Source: Prosthecodimorpha staleyi
Lineage (GTDB): Bacteria; Pseudomonadota; Alphaproteobacteria; Rhizobiales; Ancalomicrobiaceae
Direction of reading: 5' to 3'
NCBI RefSeq assembly: GCF_018729455.1
Contig: NZ_JAHHZF010000007.1
Coordinates: 62,001 to 126,000 of the forward strand
Length of the DNA stretch: 64,000 nucleotides
Shown one piece after another: positions 21,550 to 30,482 of this stretch (within the stretch, counting starts at the first letter, position 1; the number at the start of each line of letters is the position of its first letter). The notes beneath the pieces are model-generated. The model saw only the letters and a program-made list of their open reading frames with translations, searched no databases and was not told where the DNA came from. Both the position numbers and the translations under genes were made by a program.

Positions 21550-22854
21550 ATGACTCTCGACCTCTCGATCAGCCGGCGCGGGGCGCTCGGCCTCGCCAGC
21601 GGGGCCGCCGCCACGCTCGCCATGCCGGGCATCGCGCGCGCCGCCGCCGTCGATCTCGTCGTGCACTATTCGATGCCGGCGATCTTCAAGGACGCGCAGG
21701 AGGCCATCGCGGCGGCCTTCAACGCCCGCCAGTCGGCGATCCGCGTCTCTTACGTCAATCCGACCCCGACCTATGAGGACGGCGCCCAGCTGATCCTGCG
21801 CCAGGCTGCCACCAACCAGCTGCCGGACGTGTCCTTCCAGGGCCTCAACCGCCTGCGCCTGTTCGCCGAACGCGGCATCGCGCTCGACCTGCGCGGCCTG
21901 CTCAAGGACGAGGGCGATCCGGCCCGCCTCGGCTATTCGGCGCCGCTGCTCGGCCTCGGCTTCCACGGCGGCAGCCAGGCGGGCCTCGCCTTCGCGACCT
22001 CCAACCCGATCTCCTACTACAATGTCGATCTCCTGAAGCGCGTCGGCGCCGATCCGGAAGCCTTCCCGACCAACTGGGACGACGCCATCGCACTGTCCGC
22101 CAAGATCGCCGGCCTGGGCGACGGCATCAACGGCATGTTCTTCCGCTGGCCGGGCGACGACTGGATGTTCTCGGCGCTGCTCTACGGCTATGGCGGCCGC
22201 ATGCTGACGACCGACGAGAAGGCGGTCGCCTTCAACGGTCCGGAAGGCCTTGCCGCGCTGAAGCTGCTCGACCGGATGGTCAAGGAAGGCCGGATGCCGA
22301 ATCTCGCGGCTTCCGCGAGCTCGACCCAGGACCTGCAGGCCTTTGCGGCCGGCAAGCTCGGCATGATGTTCCGCACCACCGCGCAGGTGCGCGCCATCTC
22401 GCAGTCGGTCGGCTCCAACTTTACCCTGCGCACCACCGTCATGCCGGTGATCGACCCGGTCAAGGGCCGCCTGCCGACCGGCGGCGCCGGCGCCATGATC
22501 ACCGCCAAGGATCCGAACCGCCAGCGCGCCGCCTGGGAGTTCGTCAAGTTCGCGACCTCGGCCGAGGGCACCAGCCTGATGGTCAAGAATACCGGCTACG
22601 TGCCGACCAACCAGATCGCGATCGACAATCCGGAATATCTCGGCGATTTCTACAAGCAGAACCCGCTCTTCGTCGCCGCGACCAAGCAGGTGCCGCTGAT
22701 GATCCCGTGGTATGCGTTCCCGGGTCAGAATTCGGTGCGCGTCACCCAGGTGATGGTCGACCAGCTCGCCCGGATCGCCGAGCAGAAGGCGACCCCGGAG
22801 GCCGTGCTCGCCGACATGGCGACCGAAGTCACCAAGCTGATCCCGACGCCCTGA
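21550..22854 (+). CDS. extracellular solute-binding protein, Tat-exported (UgpB/MalE class)
   Basis: A 434-residue periplasmic receptor. The N-terminus SISRRGALGLASGAAATLAM has the twin-arginine motif and ends in an ARA-AA cleavage site near residue 34, so it is probably exported folded by Tat. The body has family-1 solute-binding features (FNARQSAIRVSYVNPTPTY, AWEFVKFATSAEGTSLMVKNTGYVP). It follows the second permease by 37 bp, completing ATPase-permease-permease-receptor order. Likely ligands are glycerol-3-phosphate derivatives or oligosaccharides; the neighbouring phosphodiesterase favours the former. Confidence 0.88.
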   Translation: MTLDLSISRRGALGLASGAAATLAMPGIARAAAVDLVVHYSMPAIFKDAQEAIAAAFNARQSAIRVSYVNPTPTYEDGAQLILRQAATNQLPDVSFQGLNRLRLFAERGIALDLRGLLKDEGDPARLGYSAPLLGLGFHGGSQAGLAFATSNPISYYNVDLLKRVGADPEAFPTNWDDAIALSAKIAGLGDGINGMFFRWPGDDWMFSALLYGYGGRMLTTDEKAVAFNGPEGLAALKLLDRMVKEGRMPNLAASASSTQDLQAFAAGKLGMMFRTTAQVRAISQSVGSNFTLRTTVMPVIDPVKGRLPTGGAGAMITAKDPNRQRAAWEFVKFATSAEGTSLMVKNTGYVPTNQIAIDNPEYLGDFYKQNPLFVAATKQVPLMIPWYAFPGQNSVRVTQVMVDQLARIAEQKATPEAVLADMATEVTKLIPTP

Positions 22855-22944
22855 GCGGCGGAGCGGTTCGACGGTGCCGAGAGGTCCGGGCGGATTCGAT
22901 GAACCTACCGGGCGAGGTGCCCGCGGGATCATGAATCCCCCGGT

Positions 22945-23337
22945 TCACTTGCCTCGGCGGGCCATCCAAAAGCCGACGCCGGCCGCTGTCACCAGGGCCG
23001 CCAGCTTCGTATGACGGCGGGCCAAGGAAAAGGCGGTCGGGGCGAGCGAGACGAGCGTGCTCGCCGCGACCGCGCTGCCGATCTCACGACGGGTGCGCCG
23101 GACCATCACCGACAGGGTGACCACGGCGCCGATCGCAACAGCCGCCGCAACGGCGGCGACGATCAGCGCCGCCGCCTCGGGCGAGACATGGTGGGCGAGC
23201 GCGATCTGCACGGCCATGGCCATGAAGATCACCGCGACGACCAGGGCCAGACCGGCCACGGCCGCCGCGATCGTGACCACCATCCCGCGGCGTCGGACCA
23301 GATCGAAATCCAGTCCGAACAGGCGGGCGAGTGTCAT
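22945..23337 (-). CDS. membrane protein with two central spans, holin-superfamily-like
   Basis: A 130-residue protein. Residues about 18-45 (VVTIAAAVAGLALVVAVIFMAM) and 52-82 (AAALIVAAVAAAVAIGAVVTLSVM) are membrane segments, followed by an Arg-rich linker and a third weak hydrophobic stretch (LAALVTAAGVGFWMAR). It resembles the small phage_holin_3/DUF1469-type membrane proteins that sit beside DUF883 genes, as here. Start overlaps the preceding stop by 4 bp (ATGA), so both are co-translated. Exact function unknown; a role in envelope stress is possible. Confidence 0.65.
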   Translation of the reverse strand: MTLARLFGLDFDLVRRRGMVVTIAAAVAGLALVVAVIFMAMAVQIALAHHVSPEAAALIVAAVAAAVAIGAVVTLSVMVRRTRREIGSAVAASTLVSLAPTAFSLARRHTKLAALVTAAGVGFWMARRGK

Positions 23338-23738
23338 CGACCCGCCCCCGGCCTCGTCATGACGCCGAGGAGGAGACCGACGCCGGCCGCAATGGCGAGC
23401 GCGGTCAACGGCCGCTTGGACACGGCTTCGGTGACGCTCTCCAGGGAATTGCGACCGAGCACGCCCGCATCATGGGCGAGGGCGCCGACACGATCCGCCG
23501 TGGCCGCGCCGACCCCGGCGACGGCGCCCGCCGCCTCCGCGGCCTTCTCGCCGGTCGATTCGGCGAAGGCATCGACCAGGCGCCGCATCTCGGCGAGGAC
23601 ATCCTTGGCCGAGGCCATCACGGAGTCCGCATTGGCCGCGACGGTGTCCTTGGCCGCGCCGATCTCCGCGACCGTGCCTTTCGCGCTGGCGCCGATATGG
23701 TCGACCAGGGAGAAGGTATCGCTGACTTTCTGGTTCAT
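23334..23738 (-). CDS. DUF883/ElaB-YqjD-like membrane-anchored protein
   Basis: A 134-residue, Ala-rich, mostly helical protein: residues 1-105 form long amphipathic helices without aromatic core, and the C-terminus (PLTALAIAAGVGLLLGVMTRPGAGR) is a single membrane anchor with the Gly-rich ending characteristic of the DUF883 family. E. coli relatives YqjD and ElaB associate with ribosomes at the membrane in stationary phase. It heads a two-gene unit with the next membrane gene via an ATGA overlap, and is divergent from an AI-2E family gene. Confidence 0.75.
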   Translation of the reverse strand: MNQKVSDTFSLVDHIGASAKGTVAEIGAAKDTVAANADSVMASAKDVLAEMRRLVDAFAESTGEKAAEAAGAVAGVGAATADRVGALAHDAGVLGRNSLESVTEAVSKRPLTALAIAAGVGLLLGVMTRPGAGR

Positions 23739-23996
23739 GGTCTCTTCCTTTTCGAAGGCTGAGGTGATCCGGTGGCCGTGACGGCGATTCGGTGGTTCGC
23801 CCCGGGTTTCCGGTCAGACAACCGCCGAATGCCGCCGAGGTTCCTTCCGCGCTGTCGTGGCCGTCCGACCTCGCCCAGGGACGCAGACTTCGAAAGCTGG
23901 CGACCGGGCCGGGCGGGAACCGATCGGACGGTCGCGCATTGAGGCCGCAGCGGACCGGTCACGGTCCGGCGATCCCCCATTGGCGGAGACGGCCCC

Positions 23997-25112
23997 TTGA
24001 ACCGACCAGAGCGTGCCGTCCCGACTCCGACTGTTTTGCCGGACCACCTCCAGCCTCACCCTGCGGCCGGCGTCTGGCGCTTCCGGAGCGACCTTGCCAC
24101 TGTCGGGCTTTTCGTGTTGGCGCTGCTGGTCGCCCTGCGCTCGGCCTCGGCCATCGCGGTGCCGATGGTCGCGGCCATCGTGCTCGGTTCGGTTCTCGCC
24201 CATATCGGCGACCGGGCGCAGCGGATCGGCGTGCCGACGGTCGTCGCCGGGATGGTTCTCGTGCTGGCGACCAGCGTCGGCCTCTTCGTCCTGGGCAATT
24301 CGGTGGCCGATGCGATCAGCAGCATCCTCGACCGGCTGCCCGACTTGACCAAGCGGGTCGAAGCCCTGCTCGGTCCGGTGATCGGCTACTTCGATGGCCT
24401 GCATGCTCTGATGGCCGAGCGATCGACCCAGACCGGCGGTGAAGGCGCGGGCAGCCTCGGCCGGCTGGCGTCGTCCGTCGACATGACCGCCGTGACCGGC
24501 TTTCTCGGCGGACTGACGCCGGCCTTCGGCGAAGTGCTTGTATTCCTCGCCACGCTGGCCTTCTTCGTCGCCGGCCGCGCCGCCCTGCGGCGCAAGGCCA
24601 TCCTGGCCTTCGGCGACCGCGACCGTCGGCTGGCGATGATCCGGGTGTTCAATGCCGCCGAGGCGACTCTGGCGACCTATTTCGGGACCACCTCGACCAT
24701 CTATCTCGCGGTCGGGATCATGACGGGCGCGATCGCCTGGAGTTCGGGGCTGGCCAATCCGGCGCTGTGGGGGGTGATCGCCTTCCTGCTCAGCTTCATC
24801 CCTTTTCTCGGTCCCGCGATCATCACCGTCGCACTCGTCTCGGCCGGCCTGCTGACGCATACGGGACTGCTGGCAGCGCTCTGGCCGGCGATCGGCTTCG
24901 GCATCGTGCATCTGATCAGCGAGAACGCGATCCTGCCTTCGATCCTGGGCCGCCGCTTCGAGATCAATCCGTTCCTGGTTTTCGTTGCGATCGTGTTCTG
25001 GAGCTGGATGTGGGGCCCGATGGGAGCGGCGCTGGCGGTCCCGATTCTTCTCGTGGCACAGACCATGCGGGATGCCCTCGCCGGTGCGCCATTGAGTTCA
25101 CTGCCGGAATGA
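23997..25112 (+). CDS. AI-2E family transporter
   Basis: A 371-residue polytopic membrane protein of the AI-2E exporter/TqsA-PerM superfamily. Paired N-terminal spans (LATVGLFVLALLVALRSASA, VAAIVLGSVLA) are followed by a helical soluble domain (about 105-175) and four further spans including PALWGVIAFLLSFIPFLGPAI and the conserved LISENAILPSILGRRFEINPF block that defines the family. Members move diverse small molecules or ions; the substrate is unknown. The start is a TTG at 23997, with GGAG 8 bases before it and no better alternative. Confidence 0.88.
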   Translation: MNRPERAVPTPTVLPDHLQPHPAAGVWRFRSDLATVGLFVLALLVALRSASAIAVPMVAAIVLGSVLAHIGDRAQRIGVPTVVAGMVLVLATSVGLFVLGNSVADAISSILDRLPDLTKRVEALLGPVIGYFDGLHALMAERSTQTGGEGAGSLGRLASSVDMTAVTGFLGGLTPAFGEVLVFLATLAFFVAGRAALRRKAILAFGDRDRRLAMIRVFNAAEATLATYFGTTSTIYLAVGIMTGAIAWSSGLANPALWGVIAFLLSFIPFLGPAIITVALVSAGLLTHTGLLAALWPAIGFGIVHLISENAILPSILGRRFEINPFLVFVAIVFWSWMWGPMGAALAVPILLVAQTMRDALAGAPLSSLPE

Positions 25113-25705
25113 CGATGGCGTCAGGGCATCCATCGTGCCGAACCCGACGACCCCTGTCCTCGCGCTGCGGCCTGATTTGGCGGAAGCGCCGGACGCCCGA
25201 CGGACGATTGCCATGGCAAGCCCGCGATCCGTTTGTCCGTGCGCGCGGCGTCCGTCCGAAAGCCTGGCTCTCCGGAGGCGCGGACGGTTCAATCGGGCAT
25301 CCTGCATGCCCGTGACGCGGCTCAGGTCGGCAATAATTTGCAAAACTGTGCATGTAAAAATGACATGTTGGTTGTATTTCCGGCAACGTCGCAATGCGAG
25401 ATTTTGTGGACTACCGAATACCCACCGCACGAGATGAATTTCCGTTGGATGGAATACATACCATCAAGAGGGGATTTTCGCCGGGCATACAATATTCTCC
25501 ATATCCATGATCCAAAATGTTTTGGGTACCGAATCCAAAAACGCGAAGATTTTACTATGTTCTACGTATTGTGGAGAATGGATGCTGTCAGACTGCCGTC
25601 AGAAATCAGAAATCTATTATCCAAAGCGTTTTGCATATTATCGATTTAACGGATTCTAAAATGAAATGCGTTGTTCTAGGCGTCTACAATAGCAGGAAGA
25701 CGATC
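25113..25705 (+). promoter_or_regulatory. AT-rich leader upstream of the chemoreceptor gene
   Basis: From about 25325 to 25700 the sequence is far AT-richer than any other non-CRISPR part of the window. It holds no ORF with normal codon use; a 72-codon frame at 25434-25649 lacks third-position GC bias and a ribosome site. It contains two near-identical 15-bp palindromic motifs, ATCCAAA-NN-GTTTTG (25510-25524 and 25619-25633), and a third half site, ATCCAAAAACG, near 25532. These are candidate operators for the chemoreceptor promoter. Confidence 0.45.
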
Positions 25706-27160
25706 ATGTTCGAGTTTGGCGGCAATACCCAGCGATTGAAAGCGCTCTCCGAGGCCGTTGAAAATTCCCAAGGCGTCATCGAGTTCCTCGCCGACGGCAC
25801 CATCGTGGACGCGAACCCGAATTTCTGTGCCGCCAGCGGATATGCGGTCGACGAACTTAAGGGACGCCACCATTCGTTGCTGGTCGAACCGAACTACGCC
25901 CGTTCGGAAGCCTATCAGGCGTTCTGGACCGCGCTCCGGCGCGGCGAGAGGCAGACCGGGCGGTTCGAACGGCGCAACAAGGACGGCAAGGTGCTCTGGC
26001 TCCAGGCCACCTATGCGCCGAAGCGGGCGCGCAACGGCACGGTCGAAGGTGTCGTGAAAGTTGCCGCCAACATCACCGAACAGCTCCTCGCCGAGGAACG
26101 GGCGCGACTTCTGCTCGGAATTCTCGACCAGCTGCCGGTGAACGTGATCACCTGCGATCCGAAGACTTTCCTGATCGACTATGCCAATACCACCTCGATC
26201 GAGACCCTGCGCCGCATCGAACGCTATCTGCCGGTGAAGGCAGACCAACTGATTGGAACGTCGATCGACGTCTTCCACAAGCGCCCCGAACATCAGAGGG
26301 CCATGGTCAACGATCCGAAGCGGATGCCGCACCGGGCCGAGATCCGGGTCGGCCCCGAGGTGCTCGATTTGGAGGCTTCGCTGGTCAATCATCGACCGCT
26401 GATCGTCTGGTCGATCGTCACCGACCGGTCGCAGATGGCGGCCGATGTCGGGCGCGTCACCAACGACCTGAATCAGATCGCCGTCGATCTCGGCTCGGCG
26501 GCGAGCCAGCTCGCCGGCAACGCCGAGAAGGTCGGCAGCATGGCCCAGGCGGTTGCGGCCGCCTCCGAAGAGCAGGCGGCAGCGATCGGGGAGGTCGCCG
26601 AACGCACCTCCGCCACCGCAAGCCGCGCCATGAAGATGGAGGAAGCGGCGACCGACGCGCGCGCGCGCATCGGCGGACTTGCCCAGATCGTCGGCGGGAT
26701 CGGCGAGGTCGTGAACCTGATTGACGGCATTGCGGCGCAGACCAAGCTCCTCGCCCTCAACGCAACCATCGAGGCCGCGCGCGCCGGCGAGGCCGGCCGG
26801 GGCTTTGCCGTGGTCGCCGCGGAAGTCAAAGCCCTGTCGGACCAGACGTCGCGGGCGACCGCCGACATCGCCGCACGGATCACGAAGGTCCAGGAGGGAA
26901 CCGGCGATACCGTCGATGCCGTCGATCTGGTTCTGTCCGGAATTCGAAGCGTCGGAGAACTGACCAATGCGGTTGCGGCGGCCTCCGAGCAGCAGCGCGG
27001 CGTCGCCGCGGAGGTGACCCGCACCATCGCCTCGGTCGCCCATGAGGCGATCCACGCCGGGACCGCCGCCAAGTCGGTTTCCCAGGGCGCCGACCGGGTG
27101 ACCGAGACGGCCGTGCTGCTGAAGGAGAAGATCGCGGCCTTCTCCAAAAGCGCGATCTAG
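25706..27160 (+). CDS. soluble methyl-accepting chemotaxis protein with PAS sensor
   Basis: A 484-residue chemoreceptor. Residues about 15-125 form a PAS domain ([20 protein letters not shown] to [11 protein letters not shown]) with a PAC tail, and a second PAS-like region spans about 135-250. The C-terminal part, about 300-484, is the coiled-coil signalling domain with its conserved tip ([20 protein letters not shown], then [17 protein letters not shown]). No membrane span or HAMP domain is visible, so it is a cytoplasmic receptor, probably sensing redox or an internal ligand through a PAS cofactor. Start at 25706 has AGGAAG upstream. No che genes are nearby. Confidence 0.88.
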   Translation: MFEFGGNTQRLKALSEAVENSQGVIEFLADGTIVDANPNFCAASGYAVDELKGRHHSLLVEPNYARSEAYQAFWTALRRGERQTGRFERRNKDGKVLWLQATYAPKRARNGTVEGVVKVAANITEQLLAEERARLLLGILDQLPVNVITCDPKTFLIDYANTTSIETLRRIERYLPVKADQLIGTSIDVFHKRPEHQRAMVNDPKRMPHRAEIRVGPEVLDLEASLVNHRPLIVWSIVTDRSQMAADVGRVTNDLNQIAVDLGSAASQLAGNAEKVGSMAQAVAAASEEQAAAIGEVAERTSATASRAMKMEEAATDARARIGGLAQIVGGIGEVVNLIDGIAAQTKLLALNATIEAARAGEAGRGFAVVAAEVKALSDQTSRATADIAARITKVQEGTGDTVDAVDLVLSGIRSVGELTNAVAAASEQQRGVAAEVTRTIASVAHEAIHAGTAAKSVSQGADRVTETAVLLKEKIAAFSKSAI

Positions 27161-27474
27161 AGCCGGCCGTCGCCTCGCTTGCGCCGTCGCGGCGATGCCG
27201 ACGGGGCGGCGCGGCAGTCACCGCTGTGTCCGGACCGATGATCCGGGCCGAATACGGCTCGCGACGCCATGGGCGGCGCCCGGGCTTGGCCACCGCCGGG
27301 CCCGGCCCGACGGGGTCTTGAGCGGTCCCTGTCGGACCCCTCGGCAGACGCGACCGACCGACAGCCCGCTTTCGGCGCGGGGCGACCTTGCCGCCGGCGG
27401 ACCTTCGCCCGATCTTAGGCGGGCGACCACCCGCGGCTTGATCCCGTTGCGGCTGGCGACACCGAGGCCTGCCC
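27161..27474. other. intergenic stretch between chemoreceptor and selO
   Basis: GC-rich, 314 bp, no recognisable gene on either strand, no clear terminator with a T tract. It must hold the selO promoter, but I could not pick out convincing boxes. Confidence 0.4.
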
Positions 27475-28947
27475 GTGACCATCGCGTTCGACAACAGCTA
27501 TGCCCGTCTGCCCGACCGCTTCTATGCGCGCGTGGCGCCGACGCCGGTGGCACAACCTCGGCTGATCCGCCTGAACCGGGCGCTCGCCGGCGAACTCGGC
27601 CTCGACGCCGATCGGCTTTCCGAGCCCGAAGGCCTGGCGATGCTGGCCGGCAACAGGATCGACCCGCAATCCGAGCCGATCTCGATGGCCTATGCCGGCC
27701 ATCAGTTCGGCCAGTTCGTCCCGCAGCTCGGCGACGGACGCGCCATCCTGCTCGGCGAAGTGGTCGACCGTCACGGCCGGCGGCGCGACATCCAGCTCAA
27801 GGGTTCCGGGGCGACGCCGTTCTCCCGTCAGGGCGACGGGCGTGCGGCGCTCGGCCCGGTGCTGCGGGAATATATCGTCAGCGAGGCCATGGCTGCGCTC
27901 GGCGTGCCGACGACGCGCTCTCTGGCGGCGGTCGCGACGGGCGAGCGGGTCCGGCGCGAGCGCTGGCTGCCGGGCGGGGTGCTGACGCGGGTCGCGTCGA
28001 GCCACATCCGGGTCGGCACCTTCCAGTTCTTCGCCGCGCGCGGCGACGGGGAGGGGGTACGGGCGCTGGCCGACCACGCCATCGCGCGGCACTATCCCGA
28101 CGCCGCCGCAGCGACGAACCCCTACCGCGCCTTTCTGGAAGCCGTCACCTTCGCGCAGGCCGACCTCGTCGCGCGCTGGTGCCTGATCGGTTTCATCCAC
28201 GGCGTCCTCAACACCGACAACACAGCCGTCTGCGGCGAGACGATCGACTACGGTCCCTGCGCCTTCATGGACGCCTACCATCCGGCGACGGTGTTCAGTT
28301 CGATCGACATGCAGGGCCGCTATGCCTTCGGCAACCAGCCGCGCATTCTGCAGTGGAACCTGACCCGGCTCGCCGAGACCCTGCTGCCGCTGCTGGCCGA
28401 CGAGCAGGATGCGGCCATCGCGGCAGCCGAAGAGATCCTGGGTCGGTTTCCGGGCCGGTTCGAACAGCGCTACCATGCCGGACTGCGCGCCAAGCTCGGT
28501 CTTGCCACCACGCAGGAAGCCGATATCGCCCTTGCGCGCGATCTCCTGACGTGCATGGCCGAGGGGCAGGCCGACTTCACGCTGACCTTCCGGCGGCTCG
28601 CCGATGCGGCGGCCGATCCGGCACGGATGGACGCCGTCCGCACCCAATTCGCCGATCCGGCGCGCTTCGACCTCTGGGCGCCGCGCTGGCTGCAGCGGCT
28701 GGACGCCGAGGGCGGCGCCCGTTCGGCGCGGGCCGCGGCGATGCGGACGGTCAATCCGATCTACATTCCGCGCAACCATCTTGTCGAGGCGATCATCGAA
28801 GCTGCGGTCGATCGGGACGACTTCGCGCCGTTCCACCGCCTGATCGAGGTCCTCGCCGATCCGTTCACCGCGCGCGACGACCTCGACGCCTTCGCGCGCG
28901 CACCGGAACCGCACGAGCGGGTATTGCAGACCTTCTGCGGGACCTGA
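27475..28947 (+). CDS. selO: protein adenylyltransferase SelO (YdiU family)
   Basis: A 490-residue pseudokinase-fold enzyme that transfers AMP from ATP to Ser/Thr/Tyr of proteins involved in redox balance. Diagnostic segments are present: SMAYAGHQFGQFVPQLGDGRA, IQLKGSGATPFSRQGDGRAALG (nucleotide-binding lysine), the TRSLAAVATGE block, and IHGVLNTDNTAVCGETIDYGPCAFMD with the metal-binding Asn and Asp. Length matches E. coli YdiU (478). The bacterial form ends without the selenocysteine tail of the mammalian protein, but a Cys lies three residues from the end (TFCGT), at the equivalent place. GTG start with GAGG upstream. Confidence 0.93.
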   Translation: MTIAFDNSYARLPDRFYARVAPTPVAQPRLIRLNRALAGELGLDADRLSEPEGLAMLAGNRIDPQSEPISMAYAGHQFGQFVPQLGDGRAILLGEVVDRHGRRRDIQLKGSGATPFSRQGDGRAALGPVLREYIVSEAMAALGVPTTRSLAAVATGERVRRERWLPGGVLTRVASSHIRVGTFQFFAARGDGEGVRALADHAIARHYPDAAAATNPYRAFLEAVTFAQADLVARWCLIGFIHGVLNTDNTAVCGETIDYGPCAFMDAYHPATVFSSIDMQGRYAFGNQPRILQWNLTRLAETLLPLLADEQDAAIAAAEEILGRFPGRFEQRYHAGLRAKLGLATTQEADIALARDLLTCMAEGQADFTLTFRRLADAAADPARMDAVRTQFADPARFDLWAPRWLQRLDAEGGARSARAAAMRTVNPIYIPRNHLVEAIIEAAVDRDDFAPFHRLIEVLADPFTARDDLDAFARAPEPHERVLQTFCGT

Positions 28948-28986
28948 GCGGCGGCCGTTGCGCCGGGGTGGTTTCAAAGTCGCATG

Positions 28987-29011
28987 GCCGCCGGGATCCT
29001 GGCCCGGCGGC
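28987..29011. terminator. bidirectional hairpin between selO and the converging gene
   Basis: Perfect 9-bp stem (GCCGCCGGG / CCCGGCGGC) with a 7-base loop in the 66-bp gap between converging genes. No T tract, so the terminator role is inferred from position. Confidence 0.5.
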
Positions 29012-29013
29012 AG

Positions 29014-29646
29014 TCATGGAGACGCCGAACGCTTCGCCCGTCCCCAGAGATCCGCGACGACCTTGGCGGTCCCCACAAGGACCAGGGCGCAAAGCGCCAC
29101 TTTCGACAACGTCTCCATCGTCCCCTCGATCAGGACGGCATGGACGATGCTGCCCAGTACGATCACCAGCGCGAGCGTCAGATGACCGATGCGCCACACG
29201 CGCGGGCTGATGCGCAATCGCCGGCGGAGGAGAGCCAGCAATGCGACCGCGAAGACCGCCCACATGGCGATCACGCCCCAGTTCGAGAAGGGCGTCGGCG
29301 ATGCGAACTGAAGCGCGTCGACGACATCCGGCGGGCTGGTGAGCCACAGTCCGGCGACGTGGATCACCACGGCCAGAACCAGCACGGCGCCGATCCAGCG
29401 ATGCAGGCGACGGCCGCGATAGGCCGAAAATCCGGGCAGATATCCGCCCGCCAGCAAAGGCTGGACGAGTTGAAGCCCGAGGGCGGCGATTCCGGCAAAT
29501 CCCGCAGCGATATAGACCGGGTCGCGCCAGGCCAGGAGCGGGCTCGCCGCCGCGGCGGCGATCGGGACGACGAGTGCAATCGCCAGGGCGGCCCAGACCG
29601 TCAGGATCCGGGTCAGTTTCGCCCCCCTTCCGCCCAACGCGTTCAC
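29014..29646 (-). CDS. ferric-reductase-like transmembrane domain protein
   Basis: A 210-residue integral membrane protein with about six spans. Paired histidines on consecutive helices are visible: RRLHRWIGAVLVLAVVIHVAG (two His, about 13 residues apart) and WRIGHLTLALVIVLGSIVHAV (same spacing), the bis-haem b pattern of the ferric reductase/MsrQ/cytochrome b superfamily. No flavin domain is attached, so electrons must come from a partner. Its start overlaps the stop of the Tat-exported protein by 4 bp, so the two probably act together across the inner membrane. Confidence 0.8.
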   Translation of the reverse strand: MNALGGRGAKLTRILTVWAALAIALVVPIAAAAASPLLAWRDPVYIAAGFAGIAALGLQLVQPLLAGGYLPGFSAYRGRRLHRWIGAVLVLAVVIHVAGLWLTSPPDVVDALQFASPTPFSNWGVIAMWAVFAVALLALLRRRLRISPRVWRIGHLTLALVIVLGSIVHAVLIEGTMETLSKVALCALVLVGTAKVVADLWGRAKRSASP

Positions 29647-30131
29647 ACCGGCTCAAGAACGAAATGCGCCTCGAGGCGCTTGTCCTTCGAGCTCGGCATC
29701 ACCGGGCGCAGAAAGACGGTCCGGTAGGTGCCGCCGTCATAGGCGAGATGGCCGTGCGGCTGGCCGAATGCCGGCACGATCTGCGGCATCTCGAGGCGGA
29801 ACACCCCATTCGCATCGGTCAGCGTGGCACCGTGGCTGCGCTGGTCGCTCTCGTAGCCTTCCGTCGTATGGGCCCAGATCTGGATGCGCTGCCCGGCAAG
29901 CGGGGCGCCGTCGCCGGCACGACGCACGGTGCCGGTCATCCAGAAACCGCCGCCGCCGATCCGCTCCACGATCGGCGCGCCCGGCCGGTAGTTGTTGGCG
30001 CCGCCGGCCATCGACGGCGTCGGCGCCAGACCCGTCGCCCGGACGGGCAGGACAAGTCCGGCCATCCCGCTGGCCAATGCGCAGCCACCGACCGCAATCA
30101 GGCGGCGGCGATCAAGCCGGACATCGGTCAT
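29643..30131 (-). CDS. Tat-exported intradiol ring-cleavage dioxygenase-like protein
   Basis: A 162-residue protein with a twin-arginine signal (DRRRLIAVGGCALASG, cleavage near RATG at residue 34). The mature part is a single beta-sandwich like the catalytic domain of intradiol dioxygenases: TGTVRRAGDGAPLAGQRIQIW, then HATTEGYESDQ-like ligand segment with Tyr93, TLTDANGVFRLEMP, and His126-x-His128. The second iron-ligand Tyr of true catechol dioxygenases, expected around residues 115-122, is missing (QIVPAFGQP), so catalysis is uncertain. First gene of a coupled pair with the haem-binding membrane protein; GGAGG lies upstream of the ATG. Confidence 0.72.
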   Translation of the reverse strand: MTDVRLDRRRLIAVGGCALASGMAGLVLPVRATGLAPTPSMAGGANNYRPGAPIVERIGGGGFWMTGTVRRAGDGAPLAGQRIQIWAHTTEGYESDQRSHGATLTDANGVFRLEMPQIVPAFGQPHGHLAYDGGTYRTVFLRPVMPSSKDKRLEAHFVLEPV

Positions 30132-30482
30132 GAACGATCCTCCTCGAAAAGGCGCGCCCTTGGGTGGCCGTTGCAGACGCGCATCTCCGATACATTAAGG
30201 CAGGCCGCGACTTCTTAAAGGGGCCTTGTCGTCGAAGGTCGGGACGATTGCGACCGGTCTCGCCGTCCTGCGCCGCGCAGAGCCGCCAGCTTCGCATATC
30301 TGGCGGGAGCCGATGCGCCCCCGCGGTTCCGGTCTCGAGGACGGGCCTCCTGTCGGACCTACGGGGTCCGGCCTCGGCGGCGCGCTGGCCCACCGGTCGC
30401 TGTCGCGGGCCCGAAGGCCGGCGGCCAATGCCCCGCCGGCTTTCAGGAGCCCCGGCGGACCCGCCCGCCGCACCGGTCTCGG
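30132..30482. other. intergenic stretch (351 bp)
   Basis: No gene seen on either strand; the open frames here are Arg/Pro/Ala shadows. An AT-richer patch at about 30185-30225 (TACATTAAGG, CTTCTTAAAGG) probably carries the promoter of the minus-strand Tat-protein gene. No clear terminator for the fumarylacetoacetate-hydrolase-family gene was found. Confidence 0.4.

Noticed and set aside
25434-25649. 72-codon frame in the AT-rich leader
   Set aside because: No ribosome site, no third-position GC preference and no resemblance to known proteins; AT-rich non-coding DNA explains it.
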